Below the pieces are notes generated by a model. That model was not told the DNA's origin and did no database searches. It worked only from the letters and a program-made list of their open reading frames with translations. From Crossiella cryophila (GTDB lineage Bacteria > Actinomycetota > Actinomycetes > Mycobacteriales > Pseudonocardiaceae): a stretch of 64,000 bases of DNA. Position numbers and translations under genes: made by a program. Location of the stretch: the NCBI RefSeq assembly GCF_014204915.1, contig NZ_JACHMH010000001.1:9027501-9091500 (forward strand), in the 5' to 3' direction. Positions 9,450 through 19,124 of this stretch are shown piece by piece. The first letter of the stretch is position 1. Every line of letters starts with the position of its first letter.

Positions 9450-10856
9450 TTAGCGCACTGGCAACGGAAAAGCCACTGGACTGTGACGTCCGGAGCGGTC
9501 AACGGCGCGCACTCCGAAGAACACGTTGTCCTTCGACCGCTTGACCGTCGCCCGGGTGACATCGCCCACCGGCACCACATGGGTCCACCAGGTGTCCGTG
9601 GTCTCCCGCCAGAGGATCTCGTACCCGGCCAGGTCCGTTTCCTGGCCGCGTTGCCAGACCAGTTCGGTGTCGTTGGTCAGGGCCTGGGTGAGGATGCCGA
9701 CGCCGGTGGGGGTGCCGGGCGCCTGGGCCAGGGACCACAGGGTGGCCAGGTTGACCTTGGCCACGCGGGCGATGTAGTCGAAGTCGCAGAACTCGGGCAG
9801 GTCGCCGTACTGCTTGCCGTCCTGCACCCGGACGTCCTGGTGCTGGTGCGCGAAGTCCTCGTTCGGCTCGGTGAAGCGGGCCGCCGGGAAACCCAGCTCC
9901 AGGAACGGGATGTGGTCGCCGCCGCGCAGGTAGCGGTCCCTGCGGTGGATCACCCGGACGTTCATGCCGGTGACGTCCTCGCCGGCGACCGCTCGCACGT
10001 ACCTGGCCAGCTGGCGGGTGGCCGAGTCGTTCTCACCGCCGACCGAGCGGCGGATGTTGGCCTGCTCGGGGGTTTCCGAGGTGGGCACGCCCTCGGCGAA
10101 GAGCCGGACCGTGCGCGGGTCCCTGCTGCCGTCATCGGCCGTGCTGCTGCCCACGATGTCGTTGGTGAACATGCCCTGCACGTCCGCGCCCGCCGCCTTG
10201 AGCTGCCTGGCCAGGTGCCGGGAGCCGTGCAGGCCCTGCTCCTCCCCCGCCACCGCGGCGAAGATCACCGTGGCCTCGATCGGCCGTTTCGACATGATCC
10301 GGGCCAGTTCCAGCACCACCGCCACGCCCGAGGCGTCGTCGTCGGCACCGGGGGCGTCGCTGACCGCGTCCATGACGTCGGAGGCCCGGGAGTCGTAGTG
10401 GCCGGCGACCACGTAGGTGCGCTTGCCCGCGCCGCTGCCGCGCAGGGTGCCGAGCACGTTGGTGATCTTGGTGGGCACCGGGATGCGCGGGTCGGGCTGC
10501 TGGATGTAGGACTGGAGTTCCACGGTCAGCCTGCCGCCTGCGGTCGCGGCGTAGCGGTTCAGCTCGGCGAAGAGCCAGTCCCTGGCCGCGCCGATGCCGC
10601 GTTTCGGGTCGTCCTGGCTGGACAGGGTGTGCCGGGTGCCGAACGCGGCGAGGGTGCGCACGTTCGCCTCGATCCGCTTCGGGTCGATCTCCCGCAGCAG
10701 GGCCTTCAGTTCCCGGTCGACCGGCCCGCCACCAGCGGCGGAGGTCTCCGGGGCGGCCTGGGCGGCGCCCGCTGGGAAGATCAACGGGGCGGCCGCGGTG
10801 GTGAGGGCGGCCGTCAGGAAGGTGCGTCGGCTGGGCGACTCAGGGGCCATGCCCAC
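9450..10856 (-). CDS. Secreted M28-family metallopeptidase (Tat substrate)
   Basis: A 468-residue protein with an N-terminal Tat signal ([19 protein letters not shown], then an AQA cleavage region). The peptidase domain has the paired-zinc ligands of family M28: [25 protein letters not shown] and TNDIVG, and a late [12 protein letters not shown] segment. M28 enzymes are aminopeptidases or related exopeptidases. The last 90 or so residues look like a fibronectin-III-like beta domain ([15 protein letters not shown]). An in-frame ATG two codons later is an equally good start. It is transcribed alone and diverges from the LLM oxidoreductase. Folding before export via Tat fits a metal-loaded enzyme. 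Confidence 0.9.
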   Translation of the reverse strand: MGMAPESPSRRTFLTAALTTAAAPLIFPAGAAQAAPETSAAGGGPVDRELKALLREIDPKRIEANVRTLAAFGTRHTLSSQDDPKRGIGAARDWLFAELNRYAATAGGRLTVELQSYIQQPDPRIPVPTKITNVLGTLRGSGAGKRTYVVAGHYDSRASDVMDAVSDAPGADDDASGVAVVLELARIMSKRPIEATVIFAAVAGEEQGLHGSRHLARQLKAAGADVQGMFTNDIVGSSTADDGSRDPRTVRLFAEGVPTSETPEQANIRRSVGGENDSATRQLARYVRAVAGEDVTGMNVRVIHRRDRYLRGGDHIPFLELGFPAARFTEPNEDFAHQHQDVRVQDGKQYGDLPEFCDFDYIARVAKVNLATLWSLAQAPGTPTGVGILTQALTNDTELVWQRGQETDLAGYEILWRETTDTWWTHVVPVGDVTRATVKRSKDNVFFGVRAVDRSGRHSPVAFPLPVR

Positions 10857-10934
10857 TGTCTAGACAGTCAGGGCGTGACTGTAAATACGCCAAGGGAACC
10901 GATTGCCGGGAAGCAGCCGGGCTTCGTTCGCGTT

Positions 10935-11954
10935 ATGTCGAACATGGCCCTGTCTCGTTCTGTTCCGCTGTCCGTGCTCGACCTCGCGACCGTCACCAAC
11001 GGCTCCACCGCCTCGGTCGCGTTGCGCAACACCCTCGACCTCGCCGCGCAGACGGAGAAGCTGGGCTATCACCGGTTCTGGCTGGCCGAGCACCACAACA
11101 TGCCAGGGGTGGCCAGCAGCGCCCCTGCGGTGCTGATCGGCCAGGTGGCCGCGGTCACCAAGACCCTGCGGGTGGGCTCCGGCGGGGTGATGCTGCCCAA
11201 CCACCCGCCGCTGGTGGTGGCCGAGCAGTTCGGCATGCTGGAGGCGCTCTACCCGGGCCGGATCGACCTGGGCATCGGCCGCGCGCCGGGCACCGACCCG
11301 CGGACCGCGCACGCGCTGCGCCGCTCCACCGCGCCGCTGTCCGCCGATGACTTCCCCGAGCAGCTCACCGAGCTGACGCACTACTTCGACGAGATCGCGC
11401 CCGGCCAGCCGGAGCCCGCGGTGCGCGCGGTGCCCGCCCCCGGCAACCGGCCGCCGCTGTGGCTGCTGGGTTCCAGCGGCTACTCGGCCCAGCTCGCCGG
11501 GCTGATGGGGCTGCCGTTCGCCTTCGCGCACCACTTCAGCGCGGAGAACACGCTGCCCGCGCTGCGGCTCTACCGGGACAACTTCCGGCCATCGGCCGAG
11601 CTGGACCGCCCCTACGCCATGGTCTGCGCCTCGGTGATCGCCGCGGACAGCGATGAGCAGGCACGCTGGCTGGCCGGTCCGGGCGGGCTGTCCTTCCTGC
11701 GGCTGCGCAGTGGCCGTCCCGGGCTGATCCCGACCGCGCAGGAGGCCGCTGACTACCCGTACTCGCCGATGGAGCGGGAGTTCGTCGAGGCCAGGCTGGC
11801 CAGTCAGATCATCGGCGGCCCGGAGAAGGTGGCCGCGGGCATGGAGAAACTGCTGGCCGAGACCGCGGCGGACGAGCTGATGGTGACCACCATGGTGGCC
11901 GAGCACGCCGACCGGCTGCGGTCCTACGAGCTGGTGGCCAAGATCGCGGGCTGA
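10935..11954 (+). CDS. LLM-class flavin-dependent oxidoreductase (MsnO8-like luciferase family)
   Basis: A 339-residue single-domain TIM-barrel protein. The opening [16 protein letters not shown], then [36 protein letters not shown] and DLGIGRAPG, are hallmarks of the group-1 bacterial luciferase-like monooxygenases. These use FMNH2 and oxygen; the substrate is not deducible. The ATG at 10944 is an alternative start, three codons inside. It diverges from the M28 peptidase gene, leaving 78 bases for both promoters, and it ends at a strong terminator. Confidence 0.87.
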   Translation: MSNMALSRSVPLSVLDLATVTNGSTASVALRNTLDLAAQTEKLGYHRFWLAEHHNMPGVASSAPAVLIGQVAAVTKTLRVGSGGVMLPNHPPLVVAEQFGMLEALYPGRIDLGIGRAPGTDPRTAHALRRSTAPLSADDFPEQLTELTHYFDEIAPGQPEPAVRAVPAPGNRPPLWLLGSSGYSAQLAGLMGLPFAFAHHFSAENTLPALRLYRDNFRPSAELDRPYAMVCASVIAADSDEQARWLAGPGGLSFLRLRSGRPGLIPTAQEAADYPYSPMEREFVEARLASQIIGGPEKVAAGMEKLLAETAADELMVTTMVAEHADRLRSYELVAKIAG

Positions 11955-11967
11955 CCCCGGACAAGAG

Positions 11968-12006
11968 AGAGCCCCGAGGCCGCTGGGGGTCCGGCCTCGG
12001 GGCTCT
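11968..12006. terminator. Hairpin terminator between convergent genes
   Basis: AGAGCCCCGAGGCC and GGCCTCGGGGCTCT form a perfect 14-bp stem with an 11-base loop, 14 bases after the LLM gene stop. The next gene arrives from the other strand at 12124, so the hairpin can serve both. Confidence 0.85.
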
Positions 12007-12123
12007 AAGGTCTCATGATCTTGGCGGTGTGAACCACCATCGCGCTGAGACTCAGTAACTATAGCTCGTGGATCGCGGCGGGGCACATCCTCCAATCGAA
12101 CGGATGGGACGCCGTTCTACTAG

Positions 12124-12612
12124 TCACATGGAGTGAGTACTTTTCGCCAACCGGGAGTACTCCGTGAGTTGGGCCACCACGAAGCGATGGTCCTCCACCT
12201 GCGGCAGTCCGGACACCGTCACCGAACCCACCACACCGACACCACGCACCGTCACCGGGAACGAACCGCCGTGCGCGGCGTAGGTGTCCTGGTCCAGCCG
12301 CATGGTCTCCTCGAAGGTGCTGCCCTTGGCCCGGCAGCGTTCGCCGATGAGGAACGAGCTGTGCCCGAACCGGGCGACCACCCTGGCCTTGCGCTCCACC
12401 CAGGCGTCGTTGTCCGCGGAGGTGCCGGGCAGCGCGGCGTGGAAGAGCCGCTGGCCGTTGCGGTGGATGGCCACCACCACCGGCAGTCCGGCCGCCCGCG
12501 CCGCGGCGACGAGCTGGGAGCCCAGTTCCCACGCGGTGTCGTTGTCGAAGCGGTCGAACTGGAGGTCCAGTTCCTGCTCGGTCAGCTCGTCCAGGGTCCA
12601 GGGGCTGGTCAT
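12124..12612 (-). CDS. UPF0303 / heme-degrading-domain-like protein (DUF336 superfamily)
   Basis: A 162-residue protein starting MTSPWTLDELTEQELDLQFDR. It has a central PVVVAIHRNGQRLFHAALPG and ARFGHSSFLIG, and ends with GGSFPVTVRGVGVVGSVTVSGLP, the conserved pattern of the UPF0303 (yeast YBR137W-like) branch of the GlcG/HbpS fold. The biochemical role is unknown. Its ATG overlaps the TGA of the upstream oxidoreductase gene (ATGA), so the two are translationally coupled and probably act in the same sugar or polyol catabolic module. A frame continues upstream but is antisense to nothing real; it merely runs through the neighbour. Confidence 0.82.
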   Translation of the reverse strand: MTSPWTLDELTEQELDLQFDRFDNDTAWELGSQLVAAARAAGLPVVVAIHRNGQRLFHAALPGTSADNDAWVERKARVVARFGHSSFLIGERCRAKGSTFEETMRLDQDTYAAHGGSFPVTVRGVGVVGSVTVSGLPQVEDHRFVVAQLTEYSRLAKSTHSM

Positions 12613-13673
12613 GCCGTCACCACCACGGGCTCGCGGGTTTCGGCGGACCGCTTGGCCGCCTCGATGATCTCCAACGCGGCGATCGCCTCGGCCGGCTGGA
12701 CCGGCAGCGGCGCGTCCTCGCGCAGCGCCGCGACCACCGCGGCGTAGAAGTCCTGGTAGGCGCCGGGCTCGGTCTCCAGCCGCACCGACTCCGCGCCGAC
12801 GCCGAACTGTCCCCAGGCCGACTGAACCTCGGTCCCCCAACCCGGTGAACCTGGCAGGCCGCCCGCGGCCATCGCGTCCTCCTGCGGGTCCAGGCCGAAC
12901 TTGGTGTACCCGGCCTGGTCGCCGAGCACCCGGAAGCGCGGGCCGAGCTGCGCGGCCAGCGCGCTCATCCACAGCTGCGAGCGGGTGCCGTCCTGGTGGG
13001 TCAGCGCGACGAAGGCGTCGTCGTCGACCCGGACGTCGGCCCTGACCTGGCCCAGCTCGGCGTAGACCGAGGTCACCGGACCGAAGAGCTGCAACGCCTG
13101 ATCGACCAGGTGCGCGCCGAGGTCGAACAGGATGCCGCCAGCCTCCTCGGCGCCGGGCAGCTCGCGCCAGTTGTCCCATGGGGTCGGCGCCCAGCGCTCG
13201 AACCGGGACTCGAACCGGTGCACCCGGCCCAGCCGCCCCTGGTCGAGCAGCTTGCGCAGGGTCAGGAAGTCGTTGTCCCAGCGGCGGTTCTGGAACACGG
13301 TGAGCGGCACCCCGGCGGCCGAGGCACGGGTGGCGAGCAGACGGGCCTGTTCGGCGCTGGGCGCGAACGGCTTGTCCACCACCACCGGCAACCCGGCCTC
13401 GATCGCGGTCAGCGCGAGCGGCACGTGGGTGCGGTTGGGCGTGGCCACGACCACCAGGTCGAACTCGTCCCTGGCGGCGAAGAGGTCCTCGGCGGAGTCG
13501 AGCACCCTGGCTTCCGGGTGCCGGGCACGCAGTGCGGACCGGCGTTCCGGGTTGGCGGTGACCACGGCGCTCAGCCGCAGGCCGGGGGTGGCGGCGATGA
13601 GTGGGGCGTGGAACACGGCGCCTGCGATGCCGTAGCCCAGCACCCCGACACGCAAGTCGTCTGTGGAGACCAT
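12609..13673 (-). CDS. Gfo/Idh/MocA family oxidoreductase
   Basis: A 354-residue NAD(P)-dependent dehydrogenase. The N-terminal Rossmann domain shows VGVLGYGIAGAVFHAPLI and VVVATPNRTHVPLAL. DKPFAPSAEQA carries the E/D-K-P motif that holds the catalytic lysine. FDLGAHLVDQALQLFG is the usual substrate-domain motif (G-x-H/D). The family oxidises or epimerises sugars and inositols. It is divergent from the ROK regulator across only 55 bases and coupled to the UPF0303 gene downstream, so ROK control of the pair is likely. Confidence 0.9.
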   Translation of the reverse strand: MVSTDDLRVGVLGYGIAGAVFHAPLIAATPGLRLSAVVTANPERRSALRARHPEARVLDSAEDLFAARDEFDLVVVATPNRTHVPLALTAIEAGLPVVVDKPFAPSAEQARLLATRASAAGVPLTVFQNRRWDNDFLTLRKLLDQGRLGRVHRFESRFERWAPTPWDNWRELPGAEEAGGILFDLGAHLVDQALQLFGPVTSVYAELGQVRADVRVDDDAFVALTHQDGTRSQLWMSALAAQLGPRFRVLGDQAGYTKFGLDPQEDAMAAGGLPGSPGWGTEVQSAWGQFGVGAESVRLETEPGAYQDFYAAVVAALREDAPLPVQPAEAIAALEIIEAAKRSAETREPVVVTA

Positions 13674-13728
13674 ATCCTGATTAAAACAACACTGTTGATT
13701 AACAGCAAGGTGTCATGATCTGAAACTG
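13674..13728. promoter_or_regulatory. Shared divergent promoter/operator of oxidoreductase and ROK regulator
   Basis: This 55-base spacer is strikingly AT-rich against its surroundings. It contains TTAAAACAACACTGTTGATT with the near-palindrome AACACTGTT at its centre and TTAA boxes on both sides (13681-13684 and 13699-13702). AT-rich palindromes are typical ROK-family operators. A role as the binding site of the adjacent regulator is inferred. Confidence 0.55.
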
Positions 13729-14976
13729 ATGTCCGAACCGTCGACCCCGCGACCGCCTGCGAGCGGCGCCAACCTCCGCGCGCTGCGCGGACACAACAGC
13801 ACGCTCGTGCTCGACCTCATCCGCGGCACCGAGGGCCTGAGCCGGGTGGAGATCGCCCAGCGCACCGGGCTGACCGCGCAGGCGGTGTCCAAGATCGTGG
13901 GCAGGCTGATGGAGGAGGGCCTGGTCGCCGAGTCCGGTCAGGCCGCGCCGACCGTGGGCAAACCACGCACGCTGCTGCGGCTGCTGCCCGAGGCCCGGTT
14001 CGCCCTCGGCGCGCACGTGGACCGGGACGAGCTGCGGTTCGTGCTGGTCGACCTGGCGGGCACGGTGCTGGAGCGCCGCCGGGTGCCGCTGCCTGCCGAA
14101 CCCACCCCGGACGTGGTGATCCCGCTGCTCGCCCAGCACGCGCTGGGCATGGTCAACAGCGGTTCGGTGCCGCAGGAACGGCTGCTCGGCCTGGGCATCG
14201 GCTGTCCAGGCCCGCTGGACCACCACACCGGGGTCGTGCACCAGGCCACCCACCTGCCCGGCTGGGTGGACGTGCCGCTGCGGGACCGGGTGGCCCGGCT
14301 GACCGGGTTGCCGGTGATCCTGGACAAGGACACCAACACCGCGATCGTGGCCGAGGGCTGGCGCGCGGAGGGCCTGTCCGAGGCCGCGCTGGTCTACATC
14401 GGCACCGGCATCGGCGCCGGACTGGTGCTCAACGGCGTGGTGCACCGCGGCAGCCGGACCAACGCGGGCGAGTTCGGGCACACCACCCTGCAGGCCACCG
14501 GACCGCACTGCGCGTGCGGGCGGCGCGGCTGTGTGGAGGTGCTCTGCTCCCCCGCCACCGTGCTGGCCAGGGTGCGCCGCAGGCGCGGCACCGGCGGAGC
14601 GCCCTCGCCGATAAGCCCCGAGGTGCTGCCGGAGTTCCAGCGGCTGTGCGCGGACGCGGCGGCCGGTGACATGGTGGCGCGGGCCGAGCTGACCAGGGCC
14701 GCCCGGCTGCTCGGCGGCGCGATCGCGGACCTGGTGAACCTGCTGGACATCGACCAGGTGGTGCTGGCCGGGCGCGCGGTGGACGCGGGCCGGGAATATT
14801 ACGTACGAGAGATCGAGCGCGCGTTGCAGACCCAGATCCGCTCGCCGGAGTGGCAGCCGGTCAAGGTCAGCGTGTCCGACCTGGCGCAGGACCTGGTCGC
14901 GGCGGGGGCGGCGATGTTGCTGCTGTCCACCTTCTACGGGCGGCAGCAGCTGGGCCAGGCACGCAGCGGCGGCTGA
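13729..14976 (+). CDS. ROK-family transcriptional regulator
   Basis: A 415-residue protein with an N-terminal MarR-like winged helix (LDLIRGTEGLSRVEIAQRTG, then QAVSKIVGRLMEEGLV) and a C-terminal ROK sugar-kinase-like domain. ROK features include LGIGCPGPLD, DTNTAIVAE, IGTGIGAGLVLNG, the EFGHTTL motif and the zinc-binding CACGRRGC. Such proteins (NagC/XylR/Mlc type) bind a sugar and release DNA. Context points to control of the divergent oxidoreductase/UPF0303 pair. There is no strong Shine-Dalgarno sequence before the ATG. Confidence 0.9.
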   Translation: MSEPSTPRPPASGANLRALRGHNSTLVLDLIRGTEGLSRVEIAQRTGLTAQAVSKIVGRLMEEGLVAESGQAAPTVGKPRTLLRLLPEARFALGAHVDRDELRFVLVDLAGTVLERRRVPLPAEPTPDVVIPLLAQHALGMVNSGSVPQERLLGLGIGCPGPLDHHTGVVHQATHLPGWVDVPLRDRVARLTGLPVILDKDTNTAIVAEGWRAEGLSEAALVYIGTGIGAGLVLNGVVHRGSRTNAGEFGHTTLQATGPHCACGRRGCVEVLCSPATVLARVRRRRGTGGAPSPISPEVLPEFQRLCADAAAGDMVARAELTRAARLLGGAIADLVNLLDIDQVVLAGRAVDAGREYYVREIERALQTQIRSPEWQPVKVSVSDLAQDLVAAGAAMLLLSTFYGRQQLGQARSGG

Positions 14977-14977
14977 G

Positions 14978-15523
14978 CTACTCGGCCGCGGCGTCCTCGG
15001 CCTTCTTGTCCCGCTCCAGGCTGCCGTCCAGGTTGACCCCGCGGAAGCTGAGCACCAGCAGCGCGACCGCGCCGAAGAACAGCGCGATGTCGGCGACGTT
15101 GCCGACGAACCAGCCGTTGTAGTCGATGAAGTCGACCACGTGGCCGCGGGCAAAGCCGGGATCGCGGAAGAGCCGGTCCAGCAGGTGCGTGCTCGCGCCG
15201 CCGAGCAGCAGGCCCAGCGCCAGTGCCCAGCCGGTGGAGCGGACCCGCACCGCGATCCACACCAGCGCGATCACCGCCACCCCGCTGAGGATGGCGAAGA
15301 CCCAGGTCGAGTCGGCGCCAAGGGAGAAGGCCGCGCCCGGGTTGTAGAGCAGCCGGAAGCGGATGAACTCCCCGATCACCGGGATCGGGGCCTGGCCGGT
15401 GAGCGCGTCCACCGCCCACAGCTTGGTGAGCTGGTCCAGCACCAGCAGCACCGCGGCCACCAGCAGGGTCAGCGGCAGACGGCGGGGCGCGGCGGGGTTC
15501 GCGGGCGTGGTCTCGGTGCTCAT
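14978..15523 (-). CDS. lspA: Lipoprotein signal peptidase (signal peptidase II)
   Basis: A 181-residue inner-membrane aspartyl protease with four hydrophobic segments. It removes the signal peptide from prolipoproteins after lipidation. Family blocks are LVLDQLTKLWAV, LLYNPGAAFSL, the first catalytic aspartate in RGHVVDFIDY and the second in GNVADIALF. Unusually, the block that is normally G-G-A-x-G-N-x-x-D-R reads GGASTHLLDR, so the conserved Gly-Asn is replaced by Thr-His. The ATG at 15523 is preferred because the LspA N-terminus starts there, although the frame is open further. It ends one base after the stop of the convergent ROK gene. Confidence 0.9.
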   Translation of the reverse strand: MSTETTPANPAAPRRLPLTLLVAAVLLVLDQLTKLWAVDALTGQAPIPVIGEFIRFRLLYNPGAAFSLGADSTWVFAILSGVAVIALVWIAVRVRSTGWALALGLLLGGASTHLLDRLFRDPGFARGHVVDFIDYNGWFVGNVADIALFFGAVALLVLSFRGVNLDGSLERDKKAEDAAAE

Positions 15524-15667
15524 CACCCGACAGGGTAAGCCGATCGATCGAACTCCGCCGCTCCCAGCTCCCTCCCAGGCTCGGTCCAGGCTCCTCGCAC
15601 ATCCGGCGGCCATACCTGACACCGGTCGCGAGAAACGCGGCCGTGGCGTGGAGGGTTGGTGATCGAC

Positions 15668-16921
15668 ATGGGTGGTGCGGCCGTGACCAGGGGCGCCGGA
15701 CCCCGTGCTGAACGTCCGGAGCGGCAGCGGACCGCGAGCGTGGACATCGTGGTGCCGGTGTTCAACGAGGAGAAGGCGTTACCCGGCTGCCTGCACGTGC
15801 TGCACGCCTACCTGAGCGCGCACTTCCCGTTCGACTGGACGATCACCGTGGTCGACAACGCCAGCACCGACGGCACGCTCACCGTGGCCGGGCGGCTGGC
15901 CGAGGCGTCCTCGCGGATCCGGGTGCTGCGGCTGGAGGAGAAGGGCCGGGGGCTGGCGCTGCGCACCGCGTGGGGCTGGAGTGACGCCGATGTGGTGGTG
16001 TACATGGACGTGGACCTGTCCACCGGCCTGGACGCGCTGCTGCCGCTGGTCGCGCCGCTGGTGAACGGGCACTCCGACCTGGCCATCGGGTCCCGGCTGG
16101 CGGCGGGATCGCGCACGGTGCGCGGGCCGCAGCGGGAGTTGATCTCGCGTGGCTACAACTCGCTGATCCGGCTGGCGCACGGCGCCCGGTTCTCCGACGC
16201 GCAGTGCGGGTTCAAGGCGGCGCGGGCCGAGGTGATCCGGCCGCTGCTGGACAAGGTCGCGGACAACTCCTGGTTCTTCGACACCGAACTGCTGTTGCTG
16301 GCCGAGCACAACGGGTTGCGGGTGCACGAGGTGCCGGTGGACTGGGTCGAGGACACCGACAGCCGGGTGCGGATCGCGCGGACGGCCTGGGAGGACGTGC
16401 GCGGGCTGCTCAGGGTGGCCAGGGCCAAGGCGAGGGGAACGGCCACTGTGGACAACCTGCCCCGGCGGCCGGAGCCCGCGCCGATCCACCCGGACGCGGT
16501 GCTCGGGCGGCGGGACAGTGGGCTGCTGTGGCAGCTGGTGTCCTTCGGGCTGATCGGCGCACTGTCCACTGTGGCCACCGCGGCGCTGTACGCGTTGTTC
16601 CGCGGCTGGCTGGATCCGTTGCTGGCCAACCTGTTCGCGCTCACCCTGACCACGATCCTGAACACCGAGGCCAACCGGCGGTTCACCTTCCTCGGCTGGA
16701 GCGGGTCGAAACGCCGGGTGCACCTGCAGGGGCTGCTGGTCTTCGCGCTGTACTACGCGCTCACCTCGGGGGCGCTGCTCGCGTTGCACGCCACCGATCC
16801 GGATCCCTCGCGCTGGCTGGAGGTCAGCGTGTTGCTGGGCTCCTCGGTGCTGGGCACGGCGGCCCGGTTCGTGGTGCTGCGCAGCTGGGTCTTCCGTGAT
16901 GGCAAGGAGAAATCGGCATGA
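15668..16921 (+). CDS. Glycosyltransferase family 2 fused to a GtrA-like membrane domain
   Basis: About 417 residues. The N-terminal half is a DPM1-like GT2 domain: DIVVPVFNEEKALPGC, VVDNASTDGT, EKGRGLALRTAW and the D-x-D metal site YMDVDLSTG. The C-terminal 130 residues form four membrane helices of the GtrA type (WQLVSFGLIGALSTV, ILNTEANRRFTF). This is the YkcC-like arrangement, expected to make or move a polyprenyl-phosphate sugar. The ATG at 15668 is chosen; GTG at 15659 is possible, with GAGGG just upstream. Its TGA overlaps the next ATG, coupling it to the GT39 gene that probably uses its product. Confidence 0.88.
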   Translation: MGGAAVTRGAGPRAERPERQRTASVDIVVPVFNEEKALPGCLHVLHAYLSAHFPFDWTITVVDNASTDGTLTVAGRLAEASSRIRVLRLEEKGRGLALRTAWGWSDADVVVYMDVDLSTGLDALLPLVAPLVNGHSDLAIGSRLAAGSRTVRGPQRELISRGYNSLIRLAHGARFSDAQCGFKAARAEVIRPLLDKVADNSWFFDTELLLLAEHNGLRVHEVPVDWVEDTDSRVRIARTAWEDVRGLLRVARAKARGTATVDNLPRRPEPAPIHPDAVLGRRDSGLLWQLVSFGLIGALSTVATAALYALFRGWLDPLLANLFALTLTTILNTEANRRFTFLGWSGSKRRVHLQGLLVFALYYALTSGALLALHATDPDPSRWLEVSVLLGSSVLGTAARFVVLRSWVFRDGKEKSA

Positions 16922-19065
16922 CCAGGACTCGTTGGCGACCGTGGGCGCTGCTCGCGATCTGCGTGCTCGCCGCCGTGCTCTACGGCTGGGCGCTCGGCTC
17001 GGCCGGCTGGGGCAACGCGTACTACTCGGCCGCGGTGAAGTCGATGTCGCAGAGCTTCACCAACTTCCTGTTCGCCTCCTTCGACCCGGCCGGGGTCGTC
17101 ACCGTGGACAAGCCGCCGATGGGTCTGTGGCCGCAGGTGCTGTCGGTGTGGATTCTCGGTTACAGTGGCTGGGCGGTGTTGCTGCCGCAGGTGATCGCCG
17201 GGGTGGCGGCGGTGTTCCTGTTGCACCGCACGGTGCGACGCTGGGCAGGCGAGAACGTCGCGCTGCTGGCGGCGCTGGTGTTCGCGCTGACGCCGATCAC
17301 GGTGGCGATCAACCAGGACAACAACCCGGACACGTTGCTGGTGCTGTTGCTGGTGGCCGCGGCCTACGCGCTCACCAGGGCGGTGGAACGCGGAATCCCG
17401 GCCGGGAGCACGACCAGGTGGCTGCTGCTGGCGGCGTTCCTGATCGGCTGCGGGTTCCTGACCAAGATGTTGCAGGCGTGGATCGTGGTGCCGGTGTTCC
17501 TGGCCGCGTACCTGGTGGCCGGGATCGGCACGGTGCGGCGGCGGATCGCGGATCTCTTCGCGGCGGCGGGAATGCTGGTGGTCTCCTCGTTCTGGTGGGT
17601 CGCGGTGGTGGACCTGTGGCCGGGTGAGAAGCCCTACATCGGCGGGTCGACGGACGGGACCGCGCTGGATCTGGTGTTGGGGTACAACGGTTTGGGCCGG
17701 ATCTTCGGCCGTGGCGCGGGTGGCGGGCAGTTCGGTGGCACGCCGCCTGCCGGGGCCGAGGTGCCCAGCGGCATGATGGGTGGCGGCGGGTTCGGTGGCA
17801 CGGCCGGGCCGTTGCGGATGTTCAACGACCAGATCGCCGGGCAGATCAGCTGGCTGCTGCCGTTGTGCGCGGTGGTGCTGATCCTGGTCGCGGTGACGGT
17901 GTTCCGGCGCGGGGTGAGCGGGCAGGTCCGCGCGGGCTGGGTGCTGTGGGGTGGCTGGTTGCTGGTCACCGGGGCGGTGTTCAGCTTCGCCGAGGGCACG
18001 TTCCACCCTTACTACACAACGATGCTGGCGCCCGCGGTGGCGGCGGTGTCCGCGGCCGGTGCGCGCGAGTTGTGGCGGCGGTACCGGGAACCGACCGGGT
18101 TGCTGTGGTTGTTGCTGCCGTGGGCGGTGGGCGGGACCGCGGTCTGGGCGTTCGCGCTGACCTCGCGGGACACCGGCTGGCAGGGGTGGACCCGGTGGGC
18201 GGTGGCGGTTTCCGGCGGGATCGCGGTGCTGGCGTTGCTGATCGGGCGGCTGCCGCGGGGTGTGCTGGTGCGGCGGGTGGGCGCGGTCGCGGCGGTGGCC
18301 GGGTTGTTGCTGACGCCCGCGGTGTGGTCGGCGGAGAAGGCGTTCGCGAGCACGGCCGGGGCGATGAACGGGACCAATCCGACGGCTGGACCGGCCACGG
18401 CCGGGTTTGGCGGGCGGGGTGGGGCGCGGCCCGGTGGCGCGGGGCAGGGTGCGTTGCCGCCCGGAGCCGATGGACAGCCGCCGGGCGGTGCGCAGGGCGG
18501 CGGGCAATCGCCGGGCGGCGCGGCGAGCGGTGGGCAATCGCCGGGCGGCGCGGCGAATGGCGGGCAATCGCCGGGCGGCGGACAGGTGCCGGGTGGCGCG
18601 GCGAACGATGGGCAATCGCCGGGCGGTGGGCAGGTTCCCGGCGGCGCGGCGGGCGGGATGCGGCAGGGGCCCGGTGGCGGGTTCGCCGGGCGGGGCACCG
18701 CGTTGACCGCGGAGCAGCGGAAGATCCTCGACTACGCCAACGCCAACTCCCGCGGTGCCCAGATCGTGCTGGCGGTGGAGGGCGGGTCGATGGGCGCGTC
18801 CGCGTTCCTGATCAACAGCGACGTCACCGTGATCGGCATGGGCGGGTTCTCCGGTGGGGATCCCGCGCCCAGTGTCGACCAGCTCAGCCAGTGGAAGGCC
18901 GAGGGCAAGCTCGCGTTCGTGCTCAGCGAAGGGCCCGGCGGTCGGGGTGGCCGGGGTGGCGCCACCGGTCGGGCCACCTGGATCGAGCAGAACTGCACGC
19001 TGGTGGATCCGAGCGGCTACGGCGGGACGGCCACCGGGCCGAGGCTGTACTCCTGCCTCACCTGA
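16918..19065 (+). CDS. GT39-family (ArnT/YkcB-like) membrane glycosyltransferase
   Basis: A 715-residue polytopic membrane protein, a GT-C glycosyltransferase of the PMT/ArnT family. The first extracytoplasmic loop has YYSAAVKSMSQSFTNF and VTVDKPPMGLWPQ. About a dozen hydrophobic segments follow to residue 470. Residues about 490-595 are a low-complexity linker of GGQSPGGAA-type repeats. The last 120 residues form a compact domain (ILDYANANSRGAQIVLAVEGG) characteristic of YkcA/B-like mannosyltransferases. It likely transfers a sugar from a lipid carrier outside the membrane. It lies between the GT2-GtrA gene (ATGA overlap) and the two-component genes. Confidence 0.88.
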   Translation: MTRTRWRPWALLAICVLAAVLYGWALGSAGWGNAYYSAAVKSMSQSFTNFLFASFDPAGVVTVDKPPMGLWPQVLSVWILGYSGWAVLLPQVIAGVAAVFLLHRTVRRWAGENVALLAALVFALTPITVAINQDNNPDTLLVLLLVAAAYALTRAVERGIPAGSTTRWLLLAAFLIGCGFLTKMLQAWIVVPVFLAAYLVAGIGTVRRRIADLFAAAGMLVVSSFWWVAVVDLWPGEKPYIGGSTDGTALDLVLGYNGLGRIFGRGAGGGQFGGTPPAGAEVPSGMMGGGGFGGTAGPLRMFNDQIAGQISWLLPLCAVVLILVAVTVFRRGVSGQVRAGWVLWGGWLLVTGAVFSFAEGTFHPYYTTMLAPAVAAVSAAGARELWRRYREPTGLLWLLLPWAVGGTAVWAFALTSRDTGWQGWTRWAVAVSGGIAVLALLIGRLPRGVLVRRVGAVAAVAGLLLTPAVWSAEKAFASTAGAMNGTNPTAGPATAGFGGRGGARPGGAGQGALPPGADGQPPGGAQGGGQSPGGAASGGQSPGGAANGGQSPGGGQVPGGAANDGQSPGGGQVPGGAAGGMRQGPGGGFAGRGTALTAEQRKILDYANANSRGAQIVLAVEGGSMGASAFLINSDVTVIGMGGFSGGDPAPSVDQLSQWKAEGKLAFVLSEGPGGRGGRGGATGRATWIEQNCTLVDPSGYGGTATGPRLYSCLT

Positions 19066-19124
19066 TCGGGGACATCCAGCAAGCTCCCAGGCAACTCCCA
19101 GGTTGGGCGGGAAGACTGAGTGGT

